A stretch of 52,841 nt of DNA from Flavobacteriaceae bacterium UBA3159 (GTDB taxonomy: Bacteria; Bacteroidota; Bacteroidia; Flavobacteriales; Flavobacteriaceae): the NCBI GenBank assembly GCA_002364535.1, contig DEYL01000021.1:28006-80846 (forward strand), in the 5' to 3' direction. The notes beneath the pieces are model-generated. The model searched no databases. It was not told where the DNA came from and worked only from the letters and a program-made list of their open reading frames with translations. The position numbers and the translations under genes were made by a program. Shown here piece by piece: positions 16,749-24,237 of the stretch. Each line of letters opens with the position of its first letter. Position 1 is the stretch's first letter.

Positions 16749-17276
16749 TTATGCGTTAGTTTTTTCTGCATAAACGATATAGTGCCTGGGGGTAAAGTAC
16801 CTCAATAAGGATCGGACTCCAAATGATTCCGGTGGATTGATCCATTTTTCGCTTGCTACAATTTTCCAGCCTGTTTTCTCCAAAAGCCAATCGAACTGCC
16901 AATCTTCAAATTCGTGAAAGTGAAGGTCTCTCAGATCGGTTTTGCTTCGATAAGCACTTGAAAACCATAGTCTTAAAGGAACGCTCACCAATAATTTTTG
17001 GGCTTTTATGCTTTTTAAAACTTGATAAGGGGAAAGCAAATGTTCCAATATTTCAAAAGCGGTGACCACTTCGGCCTTGGAATTGACCAATACCTTCTGA
17101 TTTTCGTCCAAGTCTTCCCCTTGGGTGTTTTCTACTTTATGGCCATGGGCTTTCATCAATTCCGACAGTGGGTTTTCTACCCCCAAATCCAGTATGGATG
17201 TGCCCTTATCAATATGTTTATTCAAAAAATCCAAGGTCTTTTGAAATCGCTTATGATGGGAATTGTTGGCGTACAT
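16749..17276 (-). CDS. Class I SAM-dependent methyltransferase
   Basis: A 175-residue protein with a Rossmann-type methyltransferase core: motif I as SILDLGVENPLSELM, an acidic residue pair after the second strand (GEDLDE), and a post-core VTAFEILEHLLSPYQVLKSI like the ubiE/methyltransferase-11 group. It is shorter than the usual 200-250 residues and motif I lacks the standard GxGxG, so activity is less certain. It lies 3 bp from each neighbour in the envelope operon; the substrate is unknown. Confidence 0.72.
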   Translation of the reverse strand: MYANNSHHKRFQKTLDFLNKHIDKGTSILDLGVENPLSELMKAHGHKVENTQGEDLDENQKVLVNSKAEVVTAFEILEHLLSPYQVLKSIKAQKLLVSVPLRLWFSSAYRSKTDLRDLHFHEFEDWQFDWLLEKTGWKIVASEKWINPPESFGVRSLLRYFTPRHYIVYAEKTNA

Positions 17277-17279
17277 GGA

Positions 17280-18764
17280 TTACTTTAAGGGGAGTTTGTC
17301 GACAATTTTTCTGTCATTGGACAAACGGGGGACTTTGTTTTGTCCTCCAAGCTTTCCAATGCTTTTCATGTATTGTTGAAAACCTCCATCGGCAACGGAA
17401 CTGATGACTAAGGTTCTCAAAACACTCCCTTTTAACAGGTCTTCGTAATACACATTTTGTTCCTGCATGGATTGATCGAGTTTTTGAGCAAAATCCTCCA
17501 TGTTTTGGGGTGGGTTTTCAAATTCGATAAACCATTGGTGGAATGGAGTCCCCTCTTGCGGATCAATCTGTGGGGCTACGGTAAATTCTTTGACTTGCAC
17601 CTGACTGTCTTGACAAGCCTCTTGCATGGCCGTTTCTACTTCTTTTCCGATCACGTGTTCTCCAAATGCAGATATAAAGTGTTTGATTCTGCCCGTGACC
17701 ACCAAGCGATAGGGTTCAAGGGAAACAAAACGAACCGTATCGCCTATATTGTAGGCCCACAAGCCAGCACTGGTGGAAAGGATCAAAACATAGTTGACCT
17801 CTAATGCGACTTCTCCCAATGTGTACCTTATGGGGTTTTGCTCCCCAAATTCATCGGCTTTGATGAATTCATAAAAGATCTCATTATTCAACAACAACAG
17901 CAACCCCTTATCTCCTTGTTGGTCTTGGTAGGCAAAAAACCCTTCGGATGCGGGAAAAAGTTCAACACTGTCTACTTTTCTGCCAATGAGTTTTTCAAAC
18001 ATGGGACGGTAGGGCTCATAGTTGACCCCGCCATAAACGAAAAGGGAGAAATTGGGAAATGTTTTACCCACGGCCTTACCCGTTTGCTCTATCAGTTTCT
18101 CAAAATACATTTGCACCCATGAGGGGATCCCCGCAATTAAGCTCATATTTTCCGGCAAGGTTTCCGCTACAATGGCATCCACCTTGGTTTCCCAGTCCTC
18201 TATGCAGTTTGTGTACCAAGAAGGCATCCTGTTTTTTTGTAGGTATTTGGGCACATAATGGGCAACGATCCCCGACAATCTCCCGATGATATTACCGTCT
18301 TTTTTGTTAAGCGTAGGGCTGCCTTGCAAAAAAATTTGTTTGCCATTAACAAAATCGGTGTTCCCTGTCTCGTGAATGTAGTTCAGCAGTGCATCACGAG
18401 CTGCCGTGATGTGGGTGGGCATGGACTCTTTGGTGAGGGGGATGTATTTGGCACCGGAAGTGGTACCACTGGTTTTGGCATAATAAAGGGGTTTCCCGGG
18501 CCATAATACGGAGTTTTTGCCCTCCAGCATTTTATCGACATAGGCCCTGTGTCCCTCGTAATCCCGAACCGGTACGGAAGATTGGAAATCTTTATAATCC
18601 TTGATATTATCAAATCCGTGGTCTTGTCCAAAATCTGTCGTTTTGGCTTTTTGGATCAGATAATCAAATGTTTTTTGTTGGGCAGAAAGGGGGTTGTTGA
18701 TCCACTTTTGGTTTTTCTTATGAATGTAGTTGGCAAAAATTTTTGCCGCAAATTTCTTTATCAT
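17280..18764 (-). CDS. GH3-type acyl-adenylate/amide synthetase family protein
   Basis: A 494-residue member of the GH3 auxin-responsive promoter family, an ANL-type adenylating fold. The ATP-binding loop KTSGTTSGAKYIPLT starts at residue 97, and the middle has ELFPASEGFFAYQD and the hinge region VVTGRIKHFISAFGEH. Plant relatives conjugate carboxylic acids to amino acids; the bacterial version is widespread in Bacteroidota with unknown substrate. The ATG overlaps the M23 stop codon as ATGA, so the two are translationally coupled. Neighbours suggest an envelope-related acid or lipid as substrate; this is inference. Confidence 0.85.
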   Translation of the reverse strand: MIKKFAAKIFANYIHKKNQKWINNPLSAQQKTFDYLIQKAKTTDFGQDHGFDNIKDYKDFQSSVPVRDYEGHRAYVDKMLEGKNSVLWPGKPLYYAKTSGTTSGAKYIPLTKESMPTHITAARDALLNYIHETGNTDFVNGKQIFLQGSPTLNKKDGNIIGRLSGIVAHYVPKYLQKNRMPSWYTNCIEDWETKVDAIVAETLPENMSLIAGIPSWVQMYFEKLIEQTGKAVGKTFPNFSLFVYGGVNYEPYRPMFEKLIGRKVDSVELFPASEGFFAYQDQQGDKGLLLLLNNEIFYEFIKADEFGEQNPIRYTLGEVALEVNYVLILSTSAGLWAYNIGDTVRFVSLEPYRLVVTGRIKHFISAFGEHVIGKEVETAMQEACQDSQVQVKEFTVAPQIDPQEGTPFHQWFIEFENPPQNMEDFAQKLDQSMQEQNVYYEDLLKGSVLRTLVISSVADGGFQQYMKSIGKLGGQNKVPRLSNDRKIVDKLPLK

Positions 18765-19636
18765 AAGGCCTGCGAAAAGTCAATAAAATCGGTGGGATCT
18801 GCTGAAAATCCATTGATCCAAAGTTCAAAATGAAGGTGCCAGCCTGTGGACAGTTCTCCCGTATCACCCGCCTTGGCAATTACTTCTCCCGCTCTAACCA
18901 AGTCCCCCTGATATTTTTCCAAAGAGGAGTTGTGTTTGTATACAGACAGTAACCCATAATCGTGTTTGACGATGATCACGTGTCCTGTTTCGGCAGTCCA
19001 TTCGGAAAAGATAACCGTTCCGTGGGCAACAGCCATAATCGGAGCGTTCTCTTTCAGTGCAATATCTACAGCAAAATGCCTTTTATCTGCATCATACTTC
19101 TGAGAGATGGGGCCAACAGCTGGAGGATAAAGGAGATACTTTACATTGCTCAAGTCATTGGGAATTACATTGTATTTGTCTTCTTGTATTACTTCTAATC
19201 GCAACAAGGAGTCTGCCTCAGACATTGCATTGTCCGAATTGAGTACCTCTGGCGACTGACTTTGATCATCGAGTAAAGAATTTTCTTCCCAATTGATCTC
19301 TCCGGTTAAAGCACTTTTGATGGAGCTTATAAAACGGTCTTGTTTTTCAAATTCAAGCGTGAGGGAATCCAGTAAAAAACTGTTTCTAATGGCCTCTTTT
19401 CTGATTGTTAGGCTGGTATAGCCCGGGATAAATTCCTTAAGCGGCGTGTAGGCTACCAAGAAAAAAGATCCTATGACAGTAAGGGTAACAAACAGTAGAA
19501 CCAATACAATGATGTTGAATTGAGAAATTCTAATAAAAAATTTTTCTTCAAAGGTGGTTTCATTGATAACCACCATTCGATAACGATTCAATAAGTTTTG
19601 AATCCAAAGACGTTTGTTCTTTTTCTCTTTTGCCAT
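18761..19636 (-). CDS. M23 family metallopeptidase (LytM-like, membrane anchored)
   Basis: A 291-residue peptidoglycan hydrolase candidate. A membrane helix covers about residues 41-62, a coiled linker follows, and the C-terminal M23 domain has the zinc ligands in HFAVD (His187, Asp191) and HLHFE (His267, His269). With the ligands intact it could cleave peptide crosslinks; family members can also be activators only. The long frame begins at a TTG within the -7 box, so the ATG at 19634-19636 is chosen. First gene of the M23-GH3-methyltransferase-GT2 operon. Confidence 0.9.
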   Translation of the reverse strand: MAKEKKNKRLWIQNLLNRYRMVVINETTFEEKFFIRISQFNIIVLVLLFVTLTVIGSFFLVAYTPLKEFIPGYTSLTIRKEAIRNSFLLDSLTLEFEKQDRFISSIKSALTGEINWEENSLLDDQSQSPEVLNSDNAMSEADSLLRLEVIQEDKYNVIPNDLSNVKYLLYPPAVGPISQKYDADKRHFAVDIALKENAPIMAVAHGTVIFSEWTAETGHVIIVKHDYGLLSVYKHNSSLEKYQGDLVRAGEVIAKAGDTGELSTGWHLHFELWINGFSADPTDFIDFSQAL

Positions 19637-19642
19637 CAGAAA

Positions 19643-19650
19643 CAAAGATA
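19643..19650 (-). promoter_or_regulatory. Promoter (-7 box) of the M23-GH3-methyltransferase-GT2 operon
   Basis: Minus strand reads TATCTTTG, a full TANNTTTG match, 6 bp upstream of the M23 ATG. The message would have a very short leader. Confidence 0.5.
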
Positions 19651-19715
19651 GTGTTTACCCTTAAAAATAAATTGTTGGCCAAGTAAAGAAATTTAGATTA
19701 CATCGAATAATTATT

Positions 19716-19723
19716 TACATTTG
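19716..19723 (+). promoter_or_regulatory. -7 promoter box of tatA
   Basis: TACATTTG matches TANNTTTG and lies 17 bp before the tatA ATG. The -33 element is unclear. Confidence 0.45.
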
Positions 19724-19740
19724 ATTAAAATTAAAAAACC

Positions 19741-19935
19741 ATGTATTCAATGATCTACTCTTTAGGCATGATCGGTGCTCCACAAATCATTCTCATTGTC
19801 GTTGTTGTCCTTTTGTTGTTCGGCGGGAGAAAAATTCCAGAATTGATGAGGGGGTTGGGAAGCGGTATCAAAGAATTTAAAAACGCTACCAAAGAAGACG
19901 AGGATAGTTCTGACTCAAAAATAGACAAGAAGTAG
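19741..19935 (+). CDS. tatA: Twin-arginine translocase subunit TatA/TatE
   Basis: A 64-residue pore-forming subunit of the Tat export system. One membrane helix (about residues 14-28) is followed by the conserved FGGRKIPELMRGLGSGIKEF, the amphipathic helix signature, and a short acidic tail. The first ATG is used; a second ATG at codon 4 is also possible. tatC is not in the window. It is divergent from the M23 operon and convergent with the DUF4837 gene with 1 bp between. Confidence 0.93.
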   Translation: MYSMIYSLGMIGAPQIILIVVVVLLLFGGRKIPELMRGLGSGIKEFKNATKEDEDSSDSKIDKK

Positions 19936-19936
19936 T

Positions 19937-20902
19937 CTACTCAAAAGCTACTGCATCTAAAATGGTATTGAGTTCGAACATCTGATCCCTTTTGCTAGAG
20001 GCAGGCGCAAAAACAAAGCCCTCGATCACCATCCATCTCTTTCTTAGGTTGTCTTTTATCATGTAGTTCACAAAAGGTCCTGCCATAAAATCATTGGCAA
20101 CTTCCCAAGTTCCTTTGGTCAAGTAGGTTAACCTACCCTGCTTTTGGGTCTTGTAGTGATAGGGGCGGTAAGCCTTTTCGGTGATCATATAAGAACCTTT
20201 TAGCCTACCGGGTATATAGGCTTTTCCTATAGAATCCCTGATTTCAGGGATGCGTTTTTTTACATTTCCCTTCAATCCTGAAAATGGAAGGCTGTAGGCG
20301 ATCAAATTCATATGTCCCTTGGGGGTGTCTTTTTGAATCCAAACAAAATTGGTGGTGTCCTTTACCGTCTTGTATGCGGTCGGATAAACCAGCGATATGT
20401 TAAATCGCTTTTGTAAATCGCGGTCTTTGGTAGGGGATTTTTTGATCCTTCTGATTTTTTCTTTGCGTTCTTTTTCGGTCAATACGGCTTTAAAGAGGTC
20501 GATGTTTTCCTCCAAGAAATAGGCTTGTTCGTCATCGTCCTCCCCGCTTACCTTAGCCACTGTCTGGGGTTGGGCCATCATATCCTCCGACAATTGGAAT
20601 CGGGCAAGGGTGTCTTTGACAAACCACAATATATTTCGACTGTTTCTGGCAAAACCCGAAAACACCTTAGGGGGTAAATACTTAAGTGTAAACTGAGGCT
20701 CATCAAAGGGCAAACCCTCATAGGGGCTTTCCAATAGTGTGCGGGTTTTGTTTCCCAGAGCACCCGCCCAACTTTTTTCGGGCATTACCACTGTCAAATG
20801 GTTGATCTTGGCATTGGAGTTGGGTAAATACCTCAACTTGGTTTTTTGTTCCTTGCAAGATGTAACGAAGATGATAAAAACAAAAAATACCACTTTTTTC
20901 AT
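19937..20902 (-). CDS. DUF4837 family lipoprotein
   Basis: A 321-residue exported protein with a short signal peptide and lipobox VTSC (Cys at residue 16). The body has no catalytic motif that I recognise. The central region (FNISLVYPTAYKTVKDTTNFVWIQ) and the C-terminal part rich in W and Y (GTWEVANDFMAGPFVNYMIKD) are typical of the Bacteroidota DUF4837 family of unknown function. It follows pgk by 11 bp on the same strand and is probably co-transcribed with it. Confidence 0.75.
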   Translation of the reverse strand: MKKVVFFVFIIFVTSCKEQKTKLRYLPNSNAKINHLTVVMPEKSWAGALGNKTRTLLESPYEGLPFDEPQFTLKYLPPKVFSGFARNSRNILWFVKDTLARFQLSEDMMAQPQTVAKVSGEDDDEQAYFLEENIDLFKAVLTEKERKEKIRRIKKSPTKDRDLQKRFNISLVYPTAYKTVKDTTNFVWIQKDTPKGHMNLIAYSLPFSGLKGNVKKRIPEIRDSIGKAYIPGRLKGSYMITEKAYRPYHYKTQKQGRLTYLTKGTWEVANDFMAGPFVNYMIKDNLRKRWMVIEGFVFAPASSKRDQMFELNTILDAVAFE

Positions 20903-20913
20903 GATGTTGAGGC

Positions 20914-22101
20914 TTATTCCAATAAGGCAGCAATCCCGGGCAAAGTTTTACCCTCAAGGCTTTCTAACATAGCACCGCCGCCAGTAGAAATATAGCTCAT
21001 CTTGTCCTCAAGTCCAAATTGTTTTACCGCTGCCACTGAGTCTCCTCCTCCGACCAAAGAAAAAGCTCCTGCTGCTGTACTTTTGGCAATATGCTCTCCC
21101 AGAGTGATGGTTCCTGCCGAAAAATTTTCAAATTCAAACACGCCAAGGGGTCCATTCCAGAGTATGGTTTTGGTCTGCATTACCACATACTGAAAATTTT
21201 TCAGGGTCTCAGGGCCTGCGTCCAAGCCTTCCCAATCGTCTGGAATTTGACCTACTTTACATACCTTTCGGTTAGCATCATTAGAAAAATCATCTGCTAT
21301 AATTACATCTGTTGGCAAATGCACTTCCACCCCTTTTTCTTTGGCTTTTTTCAAGAGTTCCAAGGCGTAATCACAATAGTCATCCTCACAAATCGATTGA
21401 CCTACGCTTCCACCTTGTGCTTTGGCAAAAGTATACACCATGCCACCTCCGATGATCAAGTGATCAATCTTATCTAACATGTTCTCGATGATGGTGATTT
21501 TGGAAGAAACCTTGGCTCCACCCAAAATTGCAAGAACAGGCTTTTCTCCCGACTTCATGACTTTTTCTATGGCCTTGACCTCCTTTTCGAGCAGTCTGCC
21601 AAAGAATTTATCTTCCTTAAAAAATTGTGCCATGATGGTGGTAGAGGCGTGGGCCCTGTGTGCTGTTCCAAAAGCATCGTTGACATAACAGTCCCCAAGT
21701 TTGGACAGTCCTTCCGCAAAATCCAAATCTCCTGCGGTTTCTTCTTTATAGAAACGTAGGTTTTCCATAAGAGTAACACCCCCGGGCGCAATGGAAGCCG
21801 TAGCTTGCTCTGCCGCCCTGCCAACACAGTCGCCGAAAAAACTAACAGGAACTTGGAGAATTTCTTCAACTTTACTGACAATGTGAGACAATGACAATTT
21901 TGGGTCTTTGCCCTTAGGTCGTCCCAAGTGCGAGATCAAGACACAACTACCGCCTTGATTGAGAATGTAATGTATGGTTTCTTTGGCCGCTTTGATCCTG
22001 GTAGAATCGGTCACTTGAAATTGATCGTCAATCGGAACGTTAAAGTCTACTCTGACAATGGCTCTACGATTTGAAAAGTCTTGATTTGCTAGGGTTCGCA
22101 T
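20914..22101 (-). CDS. pgk: Phosphoglycerate kinase
   Basis: A 395-residue glycolytic kinase making ATP from 1,3-bisphosphoglycerate. It has RVDFNVPI near residue 20, SHLGRPKG, LGGAKVSSKI, and the nucleotide-binding VGGGDSVAAV near the C terminus. The frame is open 32 codons further upstream, but those residues do not fit the family and would lie upstream of the promoter at 22116-22146. The ATG at 22099-22101 (MRTLANQDFSNRRA) gives the standard length. Downstream gene is DUF4837, 11 bp away. Confidence 0.97.
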   Translation of the reverse strand: MRTLANQDFSNRRAIVRVDFNVPIDDQFQVTDSTRIKAAKETIHYILNQGGSCVLISHLGRPKGKDPKLSLSHIVSKVEEILQVPVSFFGDCVGRAAEQATASIAPGGVTLMENLRFYKEETAGDLDFAEGLSKLGDCYVNDAFGTAHRAHASTTIMAQFFKEDKFFGRLLEKEVKAIEKVMKSGEKPVLAILGGAKVSSKITIIENMLDKIDHLIIGGGMVYTFAKAQGGSVGQSICEDDYCDYALELLKKAKEKGVEVHLPTDVIIADDFSNDANRKVCKVGQIPDDWEGLDAGPETLKNFQYVVMQTKTILWNGPLGVFEFENFSAGTITLGEHIAKSTAAGAFSLVGGGDSVAAVKQFGLEDKMSYISTGGGAMLESLEGKTLPGIAALLE

Positions 22102-22115
22102 GCTAAAATTTTTGT

Positions 22116-22146
22116 CAAAAATACCTTTTTTATACCGTTGGGCAAA
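22116..22146 (-). promoter_or_regulatory. Consensus Bacteroidota promoter of pgk
   Basis: On the minus strand: TTTG (22143-22146), a 19 bp spacer, TATTTTTG (22116-22123). Both elements and the spacing match the TTTG / TANNTTTG consensus. The transcript would have a leader of about 10 bases, which decides the pgk start. Confidence 0.75.
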
Positions 22147-22238
22147 AGGTTTTGACCGTATTGAAAACATAATTTTTGGGAAGAAAGTGAAATCCAAATG
22201 GATTGATTATTTTTATCTTTTATAGGATCAGAATCAGC

Positions 22239-23384
22239 ATGTATTCAAGTGAAATCATCGGGCAAAAGCGATTGAAATATCAATTAAAACAGATGGTCTA
22301 TAAAGGTCAAGTACCTCATTGTCAATTGTTTATAGACTCAAAAGGCTATGGGGGTCTCCCTTTGGCCCTTTTCAGTGCTTTTGGTTTACTGCATGGCTTC
22401 GACGCTCTTGAAACTGCAGAAAATAATGGAACTCCATCGAAAAAGTTATTGGAGCATCCCGATTTAAATTTTGTATATCCGGTGGTCAATAAAGGATTTG
22501 GCGGCACCAAGGCCGTTTCGGATGATTATAAAGCCACTTGGGATGATTTTGTCGTTCACCAACCCTATGGATCAACTCAAGACTGGATTCGTCAATTGGA
22601 AGCTGGAAACAAACAAGGGATGATTGGAGTAGAGGAAGTCGCAAAAATGCATCACAAGATGTACCTAAAGGCACACAATGGTGGAAACAAAGTAATGGTT
22701 CTCTTTGGTGCTGATAAATTATCAGAAAATGCTTCCAATAAATTATTAAAATTGCTGGAGGAACCTCCGAAAAACACCTTTTTTCTGCTGGTTTGTGATC
22801 AAACAGAAGGAATGTTGCCCACCTTGGTCTCTCGTTGTCAGGAGGTAAAATTGACGCCTTTGACTCCGGAGGACATCAAAAGTGGACTTCAAAAACTGAA
22901 ATCCGATTCGGGTACACCTCAAACATTGTCTTCGAGCAGAGGAAGTTGGCGTAAGGTTTTAGAGGAGCTGAACACTACGGATCACACACTTAATTTTGAA
23001 AAACTTTGGATTCAATGTCTGAGGTCAGCATTTAAGGCGCAAGCAAATAAAGCCATTGTCATCGATTTGATCCAATGGGCAGAACAGCTTGCCGACCTTG
23101 AACGGGAACAACAAAAAGCTTTTTTGGTTTATGCCCTGGAGTTTATCCGTCAGGCGATGCTGATCTCATTTCAATCTGAAGCCTTATATGATCTTAAAAT
23201 TCATTCTGAGTTTGACATTCGAAAATTTGCTCCTTATATTCACAGTTCCAATTTGCCTTCTATGGTAAGGTTGCTGGAGGACACCTCCTATCATTTGGAA
23301 CGCAATGCCAATCCTAAAATTCTTTTCAGTCACTTTGCCTTGGCAATGACGCGTTTTTTAAACGCTAAGGAAGCCGTTTCCTAA
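22239..23384 (+). CDS. holB: DNA polymerase III delta-prime subunit (clamp loader)
   Basis: A 381-residue clamp-loader ATPase-fold protein. N-terminal SEIIGQKRLKYQL is the usual opening. The P-loop region is degenerate (DSKGYGGLPLA, no lysine), as expected for delta-prime, which does not hydrolyse ATP. NKLLKLLEEPPKNTFFLL and the SRC arginine-finger motif LVSRCQEV are intact. The frame extends to a TTG at 22203, but the ATG at 22239 fits the family. It converges with the methyltransferase gene and their 3' ends overlap by 20 bp. Confidence 0.9.
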   Translation: MYSSEIIGQKRLKYQLKQMVYKGQVPHCQLFIDSKGYGGLPLALFSAFGLLHGFDALETAENNGTPSKKLLEHPDLNFVYPVVNKGFGGTKAVSDDYKATWDDFVVHQPYGSTQDWIRQLEAGNKQGMIGVEEVAKMHHKMYLKAHNGGNKVMVLFGADKLSENASNKLLKLLEEPPKNTFFLLVCDQTEGMLPTLVSRCQEVKLTPLTPEDIKSGLQKLKSDSGTPQTLSSSRGSWRKVLEELNTTDHTLNFEKLWIQCLRSAFKAQANKAIVIDLIQWAEQLADLEREQQKAFLVYALEFIRQAMLISFQSEALYDLKIHSEFDIRKFAPYIHSSNLPSMVRLLEDTSYHLERNANPKILFSHFALAMTRFLNAKEAVS

Positions 23385-24216
23385 AAACATAAACACAAGA
23401 AGAATGCTTGCCGGTAAAAAAGGCTTTAAGCGAAAACCATGAGCCCTTTAGGATTCCCCTTAGGAAAGGGAATGATTTCCCCCTGTGTTTTTCAGAAAGA
23501 TAGCAGATATAAAAAACATCCAATCCTAATGCTCTTTTTTTGATCAGATCAAAGCCAATGCCCTGAGCGGTTTTTATCAGGCCTTTGGCGGTGAAGTGCC
23601 ACAAATGTCTTGGCACATCCAAAGCGGCCCAATCATGTTGATAATGGTTGCAGTCGTGACTTTCAAAATTAGGAACCGCAACAACCAAAAGGCCGGTCGG
23701 TTTGAGTAAATCTCTATATTTGTTTATGCTGTTTTCGGGATGGGGTAAATGTTCCAGAACGTGCCAAAGGGAAATGGTGTCAAAACTTTCGGGAGGCAAT
23801 TCCACCTCTGTCGTTTGAACCTCTATATTATTTTCAAGGCAAATGTTTCTTGCTTTGGCATTGCTTTCAATACCGGAGACTTTATATCCTTTTTTCTTCA
23901 TAAAGGCCAAAAAAGAACCCGTACCACAGCCAATGTCCAGCAAACGGCCATTGGGTTGAAGGTGCTTTTTAAGAAGGGTATATTTATAGGTCAACATAAA
24001 ACCTCTAGCCCAGACATACAAGAGAGAAATGAGTGAATCGGGTTTTGAGCGATGAGAAATGTAGTCCGAAGATTCGTAATAGGCATCGAGTGAGTCCAAA
24101 TGCTCAACCGCTGTCCAGGCCCTTTGGTGAATTGGATCCCAGTGAATTAAAAAGGACTCCCCGCTGACCAGATGATCCGAAGCTTCTATTATCTTATTTT
24201 TTTTTGCTTTGCTCAT
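23365..24216 (-). CDS. Class I SAM-dependent methyltransferase
   Basis: A 283-residue protein. The SAM-binding motif I is LLDIGCGTGSFLAFM, followed by the acidic VSGIESNAKAR and the motif FDTISLWHVLEHLPHPE typical of methyltransferase families 11/23. The N-terminal 90 residues contain an additional segment with no known motif. The frame extends 7 codons further to an ATG at 24237, but those codons (MFHVEL) are the parS-like palindrome at 24221-24236, so I use the ATG at 24214-24216. Substrate unknown. It follows mnmG on the same strand. Confidence 0.8.
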   Translation of the reverse strand: MSKAKKNKIIEASDHLVSGESFLIHWDPIHQRAWTAVEHLDSLDAYYESSDYISHRSKPDSLISLLYVWARGFMLTYKYTLLKKHLQPNGRLLDIGCGTGSFLAFMKKKGYKVSGIESNAKARNICLENNIEVQTTEVELPPESFDTISLWHVLEHLPHPENSINKYRDLLKPTGLLVVAVPNFESHDCNHYQHDWAALDVPRHLWHFTAKGLIKTAQGIGFDLIKKRALGLDVFYICYLSEKHRGKSFPFLRGILKGSWFSLKAFFTGKHSSCVYVFRKRLP

Positions 24217-24220
24217 AATA

Positions 24221-24236
24221 AGTTCCACGTGGAACA
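24221..24236. promoter_or_regulatory. parS-like ParB-binding palindrome, site 1
   Basis: The 16-mer AGTTCCACGTGGAACA contains the perfect 14 bp palindrome GTTCCACGTGGAAC. It is close to the bacterial parS consensus TGTTNCACGTGAAACA. It lies between the mnmG stop (24238) and the methyltransferase start. Confidence 0.75.
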
Positions 24237-24237
24237 A

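Noticed and set aside
17280..18764. Recent horizontal transfer of the GH3 gene from plants
   Set aside because: Bacterial GH3 proteins are widespread in this phylum, and the gene is coupled to its neighbours with no visible compositional break.
22239..23384. Missing Walker A lysine in holB read as an inactivating mutation
   Set aside because: Delta-prime subunits normally lack a working P-loop; the SRC motif is intact.
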